Shown: positions 1-9,933, numbered from the stretch's first letter. The stretch is 32,541 nucleotides of DNA from Nemertoderma westbladi (GCA_032718475.1 JAUCBJ010006087.1:1-32541), one strand, 5' to 3'. Notes: a model not told the origin generated them from the letters alone. Translations and numbers: made by a program.

Positions 1-952
1 GCTTCTTGAACTGGGTTCCAGCCGAAAACAATCCATTTCCAGAGATAAAATCCTGAAGATGGACAGAATTTCGGTTAACACTATTGCTATAGACCCAGGG
101 CGATGTAGGTGATTGATGCAGACTTGCATTAAAGTCTCCCAGGAATGTTAAGAATGCATGCTGATCCACTCCATCAGTAGTAGCTGCTTGTAGATTGTGG
201 TAGAAATTTTCCACCTCCTCTACAGGGGCAACACTAGTTGGAGAGTAGCACACAATCAGAACCACCTTAGGAAACTTCTTAGCCAGTCTTCCAGAACATG
301 AGAAGTGGCAACGGATGATGTGGTTAGAGATTTGGTCTATTTTGTCCAATGCTGCATGTGCAGTTGGATTCATCAATAGACCAATTCCACCATTGCCACT
401 ATCATCTGCTGACACGAGGGCGAGTCGCCAACCGCCCCCCATGTCCTTAATCAGAACCTCATCAGTCTGTCCAGTCTGCATTCGGTGCTCTTGAACACCC
501 ACTGTGCTAAGAGAAAGCTTATCTGCCAAGGCAGTCAGCTCACCTTGTCGCATTGGGGACCCGAGTGTTAGGGTGTTTACTGAGGCTAGTCTTGTGACTT
601 GCCTCAGATTCACCAATGGCTTTGTTGGTCGGGGTGGAACATGAGAGTAGCCTCTAACTCCAGAATCCCTCTCCCCATCACAATCTGGCCTTCCTGGTGA
701 CCCAGGGTTTGGGCCAGAAAGGTCATCAGGAAAGGGACTCAAAGAATTGTTGGCTGCTCTCTCTCCAGTAGGGGGTGAGACAGGCAGCCGGTCAGGAGTT
801 AACTGACGCCTGTGAGGCCGATTGTGTCCGGTAATTCCACTGGCCTCTAGTGGCCGGACCTCCGCATTGCTAATGTAATCCATAGTGGGGGCTGGGGGGT
901 GCTTTTTTGCCGAGTCAGCTCTCGGGGCAAATACCTCACCCTGGTTTGCCAT
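1..952 (-). CDS. LINE (non-LTR retrotransposon) ORF, N-terminal part with APE-like endonuclease; partial
   Basis: I translated this minus-strand frame by hand. It is open from an ATG at 952 to the window edge (about 317 codons) and an in-frame TGA lies upstream at 995-997. A second in-frame ATG is at 883. The first 110 or so residues are Pro/Arg/Gly-rich and unrecognised. The rest matches the exonuclease-endonuclease-phosphatase fold of LINE endonucleases, with VQEHR (metal-binding Glu), GNGGIGLLMN, VCYSPTS and LGDFNA in the expected order. In this family the domain nicks target DNA to prime reverse transcription. The RT and the final endonuclease motifs would lie left of the window. No stop or frameshift is visible, so this copy may be young. 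The plus-strand RT fragment at 5346-6297 could come from a related element, but orientation and position show it is a different insertion. Confidence 0.85.
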   Translation of the reverse strand, partial: MANQGEVFAPRADSAKKHPPAPTMDYISNAEVRPLEASGITGHNRPHRRQLTPDRLPVSPPTGERAANNSLSPFPDDLSGPNPGSPGRPDCDGERDSGVRGYSHVPPRPTKPLVNLRQVTRLASVNTLTLGSPMRQGELTALADKLSLSTVGVQEHRMQTGQTDEVLIKDMGGGWRLALVSADDSGNGGIGLLMNPTAHAALDKIDQISNHIIRCHFSCSGRLAKKFPKVVLIVCYSPTSVAPVEEVENFYHNLQAATTDGVDQHAFLTFLGDFNASLHQSPTSPWVYSNSVNRNSVHLQDFISGNGLFSAGTQFKK

Positions 953-1400
953 TCCACAGGGTGGGTGTCGCAGTGGAGTCAGATATGAGGCCCATCACCC
1001 ATATCTACTCTGGCGCACATGACCCACCATTGGCTGTTGCAGCTCATCTGCTGGGTCATGCCCTGCACCCTTGCTGCCAGGTGCAGGTCGCAGTGAAGTG
1101 CTCTCAGAGTGGACATGAGAACACTCTACTCCTGACCAGCCATTGGTAGGTCACCATCTGCCTGGTCAGGCCATATACCCCTGCAGCCAAGTATATGGGT
1201 CCTTAATCCAGGACCAAGGGCGTCCTTATCCCAGAACGAAGGGGGTCCTAGTTACAGGACCAGATTTGCCCTAGTAAGAGGGTCTATGCAGCTACAGGTG
1301 GCACCTCCTTTATGCTGCATGGAGGTGGCAAGTTTTCTTGATCAATGACCTAGAATACCTGACCTGACAAAAATTGAAGCAATTCAAATTGAATTCGAAA
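953..1400 (-). other. Probable 5' leader of the minus-strand LINE, rich in imperfect palindromes
   Basis: No convincing coding frame is present; the 80-aa plus-strand ORF at 907-1149 has no recognisable content. The stretch contains several imperfect inverted repeats, such as ccatatac...gtatatgg near 1171-1200, paired gacc/ggtc blocks near 1130-1260, and tatgcagctacaggtggcac facing a similar inverted segment near 1287-1330. Such structured sequence is plausible for a LINE 5' UTR. The right boundary of the element is not defined; an A/T-rich aattcaaattgaattc tract at about 1381-1420 may lie near it. Confidence 0.35.
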
Positions 1401-1511
1401 TCGAAAAAGAATTCAAATTGAAGCTATCTGTTGAACCCAGAATAACTCGCTCAGCAGAAACCACCAATGACGACAGGAGAGACCAAATACTAGGCTGGCA
1501 TAATAGGTGCA

Positions 1512-1846
1512 GTGCTAAGGCGATTCATGTCAGTGGCGAATTTGCTGACTTTCTCCTCGATGAACTCCTGCTGGAACTCATCAGGCCAATGGTGCCACTG
1601 AGGAGTTTATTACCCAACCCACCCCTATCCACAAACTCTGCCCTTGCCTTTTTGAGCTTCTCAGGCTTACAGTGAGGCAGCTCTTGGTTGGTCTTGTGAG
1701 GCAGCGCATAGAGCAGTCCTCTTAACCGATACCTCATCCCAGAACTTCTGGAGATCCTTGAGTTTACAGGTGGTGTTCCCATCATCAGAGTACCACTTCT
1801 GAACGACGGAGCATGCCCAAAACAACTTTATCAGAAATGGAATAAG
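1512..1846 (-). pseudogene. Degenerate unrecognised coding fragment, probably an old transposon protein
   Basis: Two minus-strand segments in different frames read like ordinary protein. About 1846-1667 gives a stretch containing FWACSVVQKWYSDD, LKDLQKFWDEV and then a stop. About 1680-1512 gives HCKPEKLKKARAEFVDRG and, after a further shift, WPDEFQQEFIEEKVSKFA ending in TAG. Composition (Trp, charged residues, helix-like spacing) differs from the repeat-driven ORFs nearby. I do not recognise the family. The frame changes indicate a decayed gene rather than a live one. A C-terminal fragment of a DNA-transposon protein is a guess only. Confidence 0.35.
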
Positions 1847-1866
1847 TCAACATCTGCACATGCTGC

Positions 1867-2063
1867 ACAATTCGGTCCCGGACAATTCGGTCCTAGGACA
1901 ATTCGGTCCTGGGACAATTCGGTCCCGGACAATTCGGTCCCGGACAATTCGATCCCGGACAATTCGGTCCCAAAACACTAAATAAATGGGACCGAATTGT
2001 CCGGGACCGAATTGTCCGGGACCGAATTGCCCTAGGACCGAATTGTCCGGGATCGAATTGTCC
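1867..2063. repeat. 15-bp minisatellite in inverted arrangement (left arm-spacer-right arm)
   Basis: Seven or so tandem units of consensus GGACAATTCGGTCCC (1867-1970) are followed by an AT-rich spacer of about 18 bp (around caaaacactaaataaatgg) and then the reverse complement of the same units (1988-2063). The whole is one long imperfect palindrome able to fold as a cruciform. Because the unit length is a multiple of three and the unit lacks stops, it creates spurious ORFs encoding repeated GTELS or TIRSR peptides on both strands. Confidence 0.9.
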
Positions 2064-2711
2064 AGTTCCTGATAGCAACTTTTTAGTGCTTTTTTGTTAT
2101 TGGTGAATGTTCTAGAACATTAGTAGAGATATTTGTTATGGTAGCTAGTGTTATTTACTTGCTAGAATTTTTTTAAATTTTAAAAATACTGTATGTTTTT
2201 TATTTTTGTTATTGGTAGTGTTCGAGAACATTATTATATATTATTTATTAAGGTGTAAGCTAGTGTTTTTTTTACTAGCTAGCATTTCCTTGAAATTATA
2301 AAAACACTTGTGAAAACATTGATATTTCACAGAATTAGGCCTAAACTGTTGCTGATTATATTAATTACCAACAATATTGATGATATTATAACAGTCCCTG
2401 AATGAGATCCAGCTATTATCTAGGATAATAATTTAGGCTTTTTAACCAACCAACAACACATACAGTATATTTACGCAGTATATAAAAAAAATCAGTTTGA
2501 AACATTTTAAATACATACTATTACTAGCTAGTAAATAATTCACAAGCTCCATAAAAACACCATAGCTACCATAAATAATAATGTTAACAAAAAAAAAGTA
2601 AATTTTTTTTATTTGTAAAAAAATACTAGCTAGTAAAAAAAACACTAGCTACCATATAAATATATATTAAGGTTCTAGAACATTCACCATTATATAGTAC
2701 CAATTAATTTT
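2064..2711. mobile_element. AT-rich core with inverted subterminal repeats, MITE-like
   Basis: The segment at 2099-2152 (ggtgaatgttctagaac ... ggtagctagtgtt) recurs inverted at 2640-2692. Both arms contain the 10-bp palindrome GTTCTAGAAC (2109-2118 and 2672-2681). The interior is about 75 percent A+T with repeats of the words agctagt and ctagcta and no plausible gene. Together with the inverted minisatellite arrays on both sides, the whole 1867-3001 block is symmetric about its centre, as expected of a foldback or MITE-type element. No target-site duplication could be identified. Confidence 0.5.
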
Positions 2712-3001
2712 GGTCCCGGACCATTCGGTCCTGGACAATTCGCTCCCGGACAATTCGGTCCCGGACAATTCGGTCCCGGACAATTCGATCCCGGACAATT
2801 CGATCCCGGATAATTCGGTCCCGGACAATTCGGTCCCGGACAATTCAGTCCCATTAATATGCATGTTTTGGGACCGAATTGTCCTAGTCAGTATCCGGAC
2901 AATTCGGTCCCGGACAATTCGGTCCCAAAACACAAAATTAATGGGACTGAATTGTCCGGGACCGAATTGTCCGGACCGAATTGTCCGGGACCGAATTGTC
3001 C
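2712..3001. repeat. Second block of the 15-bp minisatellite, with two internal inversions
   Basis: About nine forward units run from 2712 to 2850, then a spacer around ccattaatatgcatgttttggg, a single inverted unit, a short forward run (about 2895-2926), another spacer (caaaacacaaaattaatgg) and a final inverted run to 3001. The unit is the same GGACAATTCGGTCCC as at 1867-2063, and the spacer closely resembles the spacer there. Single-base variants such as ggacaattcgatccc are scattered through it. Confidence 0.9.
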
Positions 3002-3157
3002 TGCTTCCCACATCGACAATGGTACTGGATCGATTTCCACTCCCAATGATCAAGCATGACAGCTGGTTGTAGCAGTTCACCACAATAGTGTGGAGTGCAG
3101 AATGATATTTGAAAAGTTATCACTTTTTGTTGGACTTTTTGTTAAAGGAAGGTTATA

Positions 3158-3858
3158 TTGAAAAATATCGAGAAATGAAAAATATCGTTAGTAAAAATAA
3201 CACGAGTAAAAAAATATCGATAATATCACGAGTTCAAAAATTATCGACTGTAAAAATATAGAGAGTAAAAATATCGTGAGTAAAAATGTCAAAAATAAAA
3301 ACATCAAGGGTTTAAAAATATCGAGAGTAAACATATCGAGAGTAAAAATATCGAGAGTAAACATATCGAGAGTAAAAATATTGATAGTAAAAATATTGAG
3401 AGTAAAAATATTGAGAGTAAAAATATCGATTGTTGAAAAATATCGAGAGTAAAAATATCGAGTGTTGAAAAATATCGAGAGTAAAAATATTGAGAGTAAA
3501 AATATCGATTGTTGAAAAATATCGAGAGTAAAAATATCGATTGTTGAAAAATATCGAGAGTAAAAATATCGAGTGTTGAAAAATATCGAGAGTAAAAATA
3601 TTGAGAGTAAAAATATCGATTGTTGAAAAATATCGAGAGTAAAAATATCGAGTGTTGAAAAATATCGAGAGTAAAAATATCGAGAGTAAAAATATTGAGA
3701 GTAAAAATATCGATTGTTGAAAAATATCGAGAGTAAAAATATCGAGTGTTGAAAAATATCGAGAGTAAAAATATCGAGTAAAAATATCGAGTGTTGAAAA
3801 ATATCTTGAGTAAAAATATCGAGAGTAAAAATATTGCGAGTAAAAATATTGTGAGTCA
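3158..3858. repeat. AT-rich 15/17-bp minisatellite with higher-order structure
   Basis: About 700 bp of tandem units of two kinds: GAGAGTAAAAATATC (15 bp) and GATTGTTGAAAAATATC or GAGTGTTGAAAAATATC (17 bp). They alternate in recurring blocks, so a higher-order repeat is present. The left end (3158-3300) is more diverged. The 15-bp units leave minus-strand frames open over long distances, giving spurious repetitive ORFs at 3188-3859 and 3312-3935 that are Tyr/Phe/Ser-rich. No protein-coding signal is otherwise seen. Confidence 0.92.
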
Positions 3859-5011
3859 ATATTGCAGTCCATGGGGTATAGATTAAAGATGCAGTGCAAG
3901 GGAAAATATGTCATTAATACACCTTGGGTATGCATTGACCATGTTTTTATACTAGCTAGATTTATGAAAGTCGAGCTAGTAAATTTTCAAAATGAAGCCC
4001 CTATTAGCTCAAGTTCAGGTTGGACCGAGAGAACGCCGCCCCAATATTAGATTATAAACAACATTTCCATTGGGTAAGAAAGTGGAGGAGAGCGAGTCCG
4101 ACTCTCAATTTTTTAGTTTATATTACGCGATCAATTTTCACTCATCTCGTCATGAACCCAACATGTATGTAAACCTTTTGTTAAATTTGTTGGCTATGCG
4201 TTTGCGGTTGTTTGGGCGGAGTGTGGTAGGCCTACACTTTTCACACTGAAACATTTTGGTTGTGAAATGTTACAGGGCACAGCGATCAGATATATTTCAT
4301 ATATATTTTATTATGAGAGGAAGAAGAACATACAACGTTATTTACTATATATGTAACGAAATAATTGTTTTCGGGTTTAACTTGGAAGCCTCCCCAAATA
4401 GTTGATATACAATTATATTTAAAATTATTTCCATGGTCATGGTCATTCACCCGTCTTTAGTTAGAAATTTGTTTGCATGAAAGACAGTTTAGTTTGGTTT
4501 TTACTGATTATTATCTCTTATCTGACTGGGGTAATAATAAAGGATAGGATAAATGGAAGCAAAGTGTGACAGTAACAAATATTTCCCTGACAACCTAGCA
4601 TGTCTTAAGTATATGATATCTCAAAGGGGGAAGTTTAGATTCACTGCATAAATGCAGTTCACCAAACTTCCCCCGAATGCACACTGTAACTTCCCCCTTC
4701 CCCCAAATATCCACTGTTGAATTAATTTGAAGCGATATAATAAGTACAAAATTGTGCGAGTTTTTAATTGTGTGGTCCATTTGTTATTTGATCTCTATTT
4801 ATTATTTAAAGTGTATTTAATATCACACTGGTTGTTTAGAATATTACAACCTTATGTTTTATTTATTAACCCAATCGAAGCCTTATAATGGCCGGTTATT
4901 TGTACACTTATCCCTAATGCGCTCAGTATGATCCAAACAACATATTAATATGAAAATAAAGTATCTGCAAAGAAAAGAACCCAATACTATATAATTTGAC
5001 CTTATTAAAAA
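3859..5011. other. AT-rich intergenic DNA, no gene seen
   Basis: No ORF with recognisable content. The only structure noticed is an imperfect inverted repeat, gggggaagttt ... tcactgcat at about 4626-4650 facing atgcagttcaccaaacttccccc at about 4651-4674, with another aacttcccccttccccc just after. It could be a small foldback element. Confidence 0.5.
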
Positions 5012-5345
5012 ATTTGCACTTTTGCACACTTATTTGTACAAGTGCACTTTATCAGATCGTAATTAGATCGTGGGTTCTTATTTAACACACTTATATCTAT
5101 CCTCTACCGATCTACCATGGTGTATGATCAAGTGTCAGTCGCTAAAAGTGTCAAAAATCCAATTTAATACATCTCGACATTTTAAGTCACTTTATATACA
5201 TAAAAAGTTAAACAAAATGTTACGATTATAGTTAGAAATCACTCCAAACTACATTTTAATCCAAAAAATAACATTCTACGATGAATAGAACTGGAAGTAA
5301 TAGTGCACTGTGCACTTTTTAAGTGCATTTTGCACTAAGTGCACA
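5012..5345. mobile_element. Possible MITE bounded by gtgcac-rich inverted ends
   Basis: Both ends carry clusters of the palindromic word gtgcac and its relatives: tttgcacttttgcacacttatttgtac with aagtgcact at about 5012-5048, and agtgcactgtgcacttttt, aagtgcattttgcac, taagtgcacataag at about 5303-5348. The right cluster read in reverse complement resembles the left one. The interior is AT-rich and noncoding. No target duplication was established, so the boundaries are approximate. Confidence 0.3.
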
Positions 5346-6297
5346 TAAGTCTTTTCCCAAGTTGTATCCTAGTTCACACACTACAATCTAGTGTAATAAT
5401 TGTTGTTGACTATGTTCTACGCATATCCTTAGATCATCATAATGATGATGGGGTGATGATAACTCCACCTACTGGCTCCAGAAGTCGAGGAAATCCTGCC
5501 AAGTACCTAACTGATCTAGACTTTGCTGATGACTTAGGAGTACTCTCAGAATCACTAGAGGGAGCCCAACGGCTCCTCAGCTCATTAGAACATGCTGCTT
5601 CTAGTGTTGGTCTTTTTATTAACTCCAGATAGACCAAAATTTTGACAGTTAACTTTGAAAGTCCTCGGCAAGTCTCTGATCGGATGAGCCTAAGCTCAAA
5701 AGATGGTATGCTTCAGCATGTGGATGACTTCTGTTACCTGGGATCCTGGATCCGGAAGTCAGATGAGAACCTGCGAATACGTAAGGGAAAGGCATGGGCA
5801 GCCTTGAAAAGGCTTTCCAGGATTTGGAAGTCACCGAGAATAAATCGGAAACTTAAGGTCCGATTATTTAGAGCAGCAGTAGTTCCAGTACTCCTCTATG
5901 GGAGCCCATGCTGGGCTCTAACTGCTGAGGACACCAAATCTCTGGATGGCACATTCACAAGAATGCTACGCCGGGTACATTGTGTCAAGTACAATGCACA
6001 CCTCCAACCAGACACTATATAACATTGGAGGTGTCTCATTGGTTCCCCCAAGCTTGACACTAGAACAAAATCGCCTCCGCTTTGCAGGACATTGCTTTCG
6101 CCGTGAGGACCAGCCAGTGCATAATTTTGTACTTTGGCAGCCTCATGGAGTGAATAAGCATGGTGGACAGCCCATGACTTTCTTGAGACGCATCTTAAAG
6201 GACACTGGCCTTGAAGATGCGGATGATCTAGCAAATGTAATGGGTGATAGGGAGTTGTGGCGGTTCAATTTTGTCGATAAGCCGGCACAGCATTCTT
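5346..6297 (+). pseudogene. LINE reverse transcriptase, 5'-truncated and broken C-terminal part
   Basis: The frame starting near 5346 gives typical LINE RT sequence. IVVDYVLRISL is followed by LTDLDFADD, the RT catalytic box with the FADD Asp pair, then the thumb-like segment DDFCYLGSWI, IRKGKAWAALKRLSRIWKS and LYGSPCWALT. A TAG at 5630-5632 interrupts the frame where a sense codon is expected, and the same frame continues to 6022. The rest (RLRFAGHCFRRED, GGQPMTFLRRILKDTG, ELWRFNFVDKPAQHS) is one frame over and ends at 6297-6299, so a frameshift lies at about 6000. Palm and finger motifs upstream are missing, as expected of a 5'-truncated insertion. Endonuclease-RT elements of this kind are widespread in invertebrates. 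The copy is nonfunctional. Confidence 0.85.
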
Positions 6298-6441
6298 AAA
6301 AATGCAGCTGCAATGCAGCATGCCGATCCTAGTAGTACAATCTATCCTCTATCAAATGAAGAAAGTTTCAGATTAAACAGCCCAGTAGAACCGGAGTTAT
6401 TGATGTTTAAAAATAGTCACTCGAAAATTTCAAATTATCTT

Positions 6442-6515
6442 GGTCATGTAGTCTAGTGGTTATCAATCACGTTAATGAAACCTAAGTTCACAGGTACGAA
6501 ATCCAATATTGACCA
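6442..6515 (+). tRNA. Degenerate tRNA-like sequence (pseudo-tRNA or SINE head), low confidence
   Basis: The segment starts ggtcatg and ends ttgacca, giving five of seven acceptor pairs and a terminal CCA-like end over 74 bp. TAGTCTAGTGGTTA matches the pol III A box of Asp/Glu-type tRNAs well. GGTACGAAATCC is a weak B box. The anticodon and T stems pair poorly, so it is not a functional tRNA. It lies about 145 bp after the LINE relic. Confidence 0.35.
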
Positions 6516-6891
6516 TTCTTAATTTTTTGCACAAAAAAAAATATTTTTATTTTTTCACTAAAATCGCTCTAACTTCGGTTCTGGTGGTCCAAATTCAATA
6601 AAATTGGTATATTCTTTGCCGTAATTTTTTTTCTATCTTTTGAGAGGGGGTCATTTTTGGCCCCAAAACAAATTAAAAAAAGGGCCAAAATGAAGCGATA
6701 TTTTTCAACACTTAAAATTCATAATTTTAATTATAAATGTCAAGAAAAAAGATAGCGGAGTTAATTTGCTACATTTTACCGGTAGTTTTGGTGCAAAAAG
6801 CTAAATTATAATAGACCAGCGAATTATTAATTAAAAAACTTTTTTCGTCCCCTTTTTACAAAGATTATATTTCACACGATCGTCTGCCGCT
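6516..6891. other. AT-rich noncoding flank, left side of the gypsy target site
   Basis: No gene is seen. The stretch includes poly(A)/poly(T) runs and an inverted pair, cattttggcccc around 6651-6664 and gggccaaaatg around 6682-6693. It ends in cgct (6888-6891), which is repeated at 22242-22245 on the far side of the gypsy element, so before that insertion this DNA was continuous with 22246 onward. Confidence 0.6.
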
Positions 6892-8302
6892 TGTGGTGCA
6901 CGGGCCGAAATGAGTTCTAGTTGAATGAGGCCCACATGCAACCAACAAGAAAAGACTTAATGACAGATTGACTGTAAAAGCTTTTGCGTAATTAGCCGGT
7001 TATTATCCCCGTAAAGTACTCTGTGGTTGGTTTACCAGGCATAAAAAGGCCGTGTCCTTGCTGTACTGGTGTTTTAGAGGACATAAAAGCCATTTCTTCT
7101 GTATTTGTACTTTAGAGGACATAATCCGTAATTTCGTGACGTAAAAGCTCGATACTCTTGAAAACAGTGTCGCTACCATGACGACGGCTAACAGCTGATA
7201 TTGCCATGTCGACATTTCTTTGTTTCTTTGTTCTCTCTTAGTTCAGTCAGCCAATCAGAGCATTTTTATGGCTCTTGTACAGAGATTTCCTAGAAATCAC
7301 TCAAGGCATTATGTGCAGTGTTTATGATTCTGTCCTGAGCCAAGGAAGAACGGCTTTGGAGTATTTTGTGCTTTTCTGCTTTAGCCTTACACTAGTAGGC
7401 TTAATTATAAGGACATATATCCGTTATCATAACACACCATACCTATAATCAAACAACCTGTGCATACTTTTATATTGTTATACTGCTATTTACTGTCGGT
7501 TCTTCATAATATGGTTGATGAATTATTATATTTGGAATAACGATAAATAACCCCGAAAACCCAATATTCTTGATATATCGAAGGTAAGAGAGAAAGGTTA
7601 CATATAACGATTGTGACTTATGTTAAAGTGGTTTGAAGTGAATCTAATGTTATTTGATAGACCCTACATGTTTCGGTCCGTGTTCCTTTTATATGTGACT
7701 AAAATCAGTGAGGATCGGCAGATCAGTGTGCAGTATTGTGCAGCATTGTGTATGAGTGAGACTGATAACGAAGCATTTCCTAAAGAATGCGCCATATATG
7801 TGAATTGTAACTAAGCCATATCGTTGTGAGTAGTTTAAGTCATAACTCTGTTTATATAGATAGAGCGCCACGTCCTAAAGGAACTGTTAATATTCCCCGA
7901 AGGTGAATAATATTGTCAGAGATTATATAATACTGTCAGTCGAATAATACATTAGGCTTACATAGCAATACGATTAAGCCGTCGAAGTCAATCTCCCGGG
8001 TATATCCAACGGGTGAATGATCGCGCACAGATTGGTTTCAACTAGTGTAGTGAATCAAATACTTGTTAGAGGCTAAAGCGATTTATTATCTAGAAGACAT
8101 CCTAATTTGGCGGGTTAAACTGCCAAAGGTCTGAAAGCGCGAACATTGACAGATAAAGTATATCAGTATTGCAGTATGCCGCACAAGTAGGTTATAGCAT
8201 TAGGTACAACAGCAGTTCTCACATATGTACCGACATACTATATGTACCGATGAGTTAGGACCACACGACATATGATATATATATGAATCCGAGTTCCCCA
8301 CA
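6892..8302 (-). repeat. 3' LTR of the gypsy element, split by a solo LTR
   Basis: The segments 6892-6972 and 8151-8302 align with the two consecutive halves of the LTR at 22003-22241. The intervening DNA is flanked by the duplicated ttgac (6968-6972 and 8146-8150). Removing the insert and one duplicate leaves about 233 bp, against 239 bp for the other LTR. The two copies differ by a few substitutions and short indels, mainly around 8177-8185 and 8211-8230. The end at 8302 abuts the polypurine tract. Confidence 0.88.
6973..8145. mobile_element. Solo LTR, family X copy 1 (1,173 bp), nested in the gypsy LTR
   Basis: The unit begins TGTAAAAGCTTTTGCG and ends GCGCGAACA, the TG...CA termini of an LTR, and is flanked by the 5-bp direct repeat ttgac (6968-6972, 8146-8150). 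A diverged copy with the same ends and its own 5-bp duplication lies at 23651-24699. Shared internal blocks include gccaatcagag (about 7251), agcgccacgtcc.aaaggaactgttaatatt (about 7863) and ggtctgaaagcgcgaaca at the end. No RT or integrase accompanies either copy, so recombination between LTRs is inferred. The small ORFs inside (7003-7215, 7620-7814) are not believable genes. Strand of the parent element is unknown. Confidence 0.8.
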
Positions 8303-8324
8303 CTACTCCCCCCCCCCCCCCCCC
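8303..8324 (-). other. Polypurine tract of the gypsy element
   Basis: On the minus strand a run of 17 G followed by AGTAG lies directly against the TGTGGGGAAC start of the 3' LTR. This is the expected place for the plus-strand primer of an LTR element. The run is also read as the last residues (GGGGG) of the pol frame, which stops at the LTR border. Confidence 0.8.
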
Positions 8325-9117
8325 AGTGTGGTACTTGTATGAAACCTGTACACTCTTGAGTCTTCACATTTAGATGCCCAAGCATGATGGAAGTCGGGAA
8401 ACCTGCCTGACCTTGTGATGGTTGGTTGAGGAGCTGAGACTGGAGTCGGCCGAGATGGTGTTTGAGCTGGGATGAACGGGGGCGCTTCTGGACGGAGCTG
8501 GTTCAGTGGCCGGATTGGTATGTCACCTTTGTTGTCGTTGGACCCATCAAGCCTGGCTGGCTTTAGACGGTCGATCGAGATACACTCAACTTTGTCATTT
8601 GGAAACAGAAGCCGATAGTATTTGGGAGTACGCTCCACAACAAAATATGGGCCTCTGTATGGGGGCTGGAGACCACGGCGATTCTTGTCCTGTTGCCGAA
8701 CCCACACGAAGCTATACTTGTGAAGCTCAGGAGGAATGTAGGAAGCACCACCGGTATTGTGGAGTACACGAGGCAGGCGCAAGTCAGCCATGGCACTCTG
8801 TAGGCGCGGAAGGAAAATACTTTGCCGAGAGTTTCGGTCTTGGATAAGCCCAGGAGGTGGTGATTCATGGAACTGACCAGGAACCGAGATTGGAGCACCA
8901 AACACCAGTTCGCATGGAGCAGCGCCGATGTCCTCTTTGATAGTGGTACGGTAGCCCAGCAGGACTGTGTCTAGCTCGTCCGCCCAGTTGTCGGAACTCT
9001 CCAGCCGGGGTCGCAGGCCATCCTTGAGCTGTCGATGCAGCCTCTCGACCATCCCATTGGCCTGTGGATGGAAGGCAGTGGTAGTCGTGTGCTGGGTCCC
9101 CAAGATCCTGTTCAAAG
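8303..9117 (-). pseudogene. Gypsy pol, C-terminal half of integrase (separated from its N-terminal half)
   Basis: The minus-strand frame begins at the BEL target site (no real start codon) and runs 270 codons to a TAG at the LTR. It opens with TTTTAFHPQANGMVERLHRQLK, the segment that carries the third catalytic residue (Glu) of the DDE integrase core. It continues with a GYRTTIKEDIGAAPCELVFG block and a C-terminal SH3-like domain (YSFVWVRQQDKNRRGLQPPY ... RGPYFVV). The tail contains ITRSGR, typical of this gypsy lineage. The first two catalytic Asp residues are on the other side of the BEL insert at 19671-20624. The reading frame itself has no stops. Confidence 0.88.
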
Positions 9118-9835
9118 TGTTCCTGACTATAGTCAGTATTTCATCGTACAGTATGGCCCAAAATTCTTATCACCTGTTATTGCCGTATAAATTCCATTTT
9201 ATTGAGTGAGAATGTCATGATGTCATAACATGACGTCACAAAAGTAAAAGTATAGTATCTTGCATGAAGGCTTGCTCGCCTCATGTTCACGAGAGAATTA
9301 TCATATCCTATAATGAGTGAGTGAATAATAGAACCATTTAAAGTGAAAGGATACATTGAGTGAGAGGCAACAATGGAAGTGTAAGGCATCCTCTGGGATT
9401 TACCCTCACCTGTGTATATTGGTGTATAACGTATTATATATTTTGGCCCCATTTTCTATGGGCTATTGTTATTTGGTAAACCAATCCCAGATGGCTTTCC
9501 TTCCATTCATATATGACAAGAGCGGGATGACATTAGATTCATTCTGTCGATATAACTTTGTAGAAACGTTACATAGTTTTCAACGTTCGTTCTGACCTAT
9601 TGATCACTGAACTTAACTATTATTGTTCTAATTGAACTGAACGTACAGTGCATTTGTACTGTACGTGTTATAAGTCATTCGTTTGAAGGAAGGAAGCGTC
9701 ATCATGTGATTGTGCACTGGTGCCGTTTATACATATTGAACATTAAAGTAACTAGGACTTGAACTGAGTTTTCTTGACGAACGAAACGGACGAGTAGAAA
9801 CGACGTTCTTAGAGGGAAAGAATATCGACGGAACA
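9118..9835 (+). repeat. BEL/Pao 5' LTR (718 bp)
   Basis: Starts TGTTCCTGACTATAG and ends CGACGGAACA. It aligns end to end with 18951-19670, with scattered substitutions and one 2-bp indel near 9254 (tagtatc against tagtgtatc). The left neighbour is the target duplication caaag. Confidence 0.92.
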
Positions 9836-9933
9836 AAGTGAAAACTATCTCATTGAAAATGACAACGTGTAGCCGAATTAACGAACTTGAATAGATTTGA
9901 TCTTCAATGTCTAGCGCCAACTGAACGCCATCA

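Noticed and set aside
907-1149. 80-aa plus-strand ORF
   Set aside because: It overlaps the LINE leader antisense to its ORF and has no motif; the minus strand has far stronger evidence.
2667-3083. Repetitive ORFs on both strands (GTELS, DNSVP and TIRSR repeats), also at 1893-2078
   Set aside because: They are translation of the inverted 15-bp minisatellite; both strands and several frames are open at once.
1867-3858. CRISPR-like array
   Set aside because: Units are contiguous with no unique spacers, no cas genes exist, and the DNA is eukaryotic.
3188-3935. Two long minus-strand ORFs (223 and 207 aa) with repeated Tyr/Phe/Ser-rich peptides
   Set aside because: They are overlapping frames of a 15/17-bp satellite and remain open only because the unit lacks stops and its main length is a multiple of three.
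6442-6515. Functional tRNA gene
   Set aside because: A box and acceptor ends are suggestive, but the anticodon and T stems do not pair; kept only as a tRNA-derived relic.
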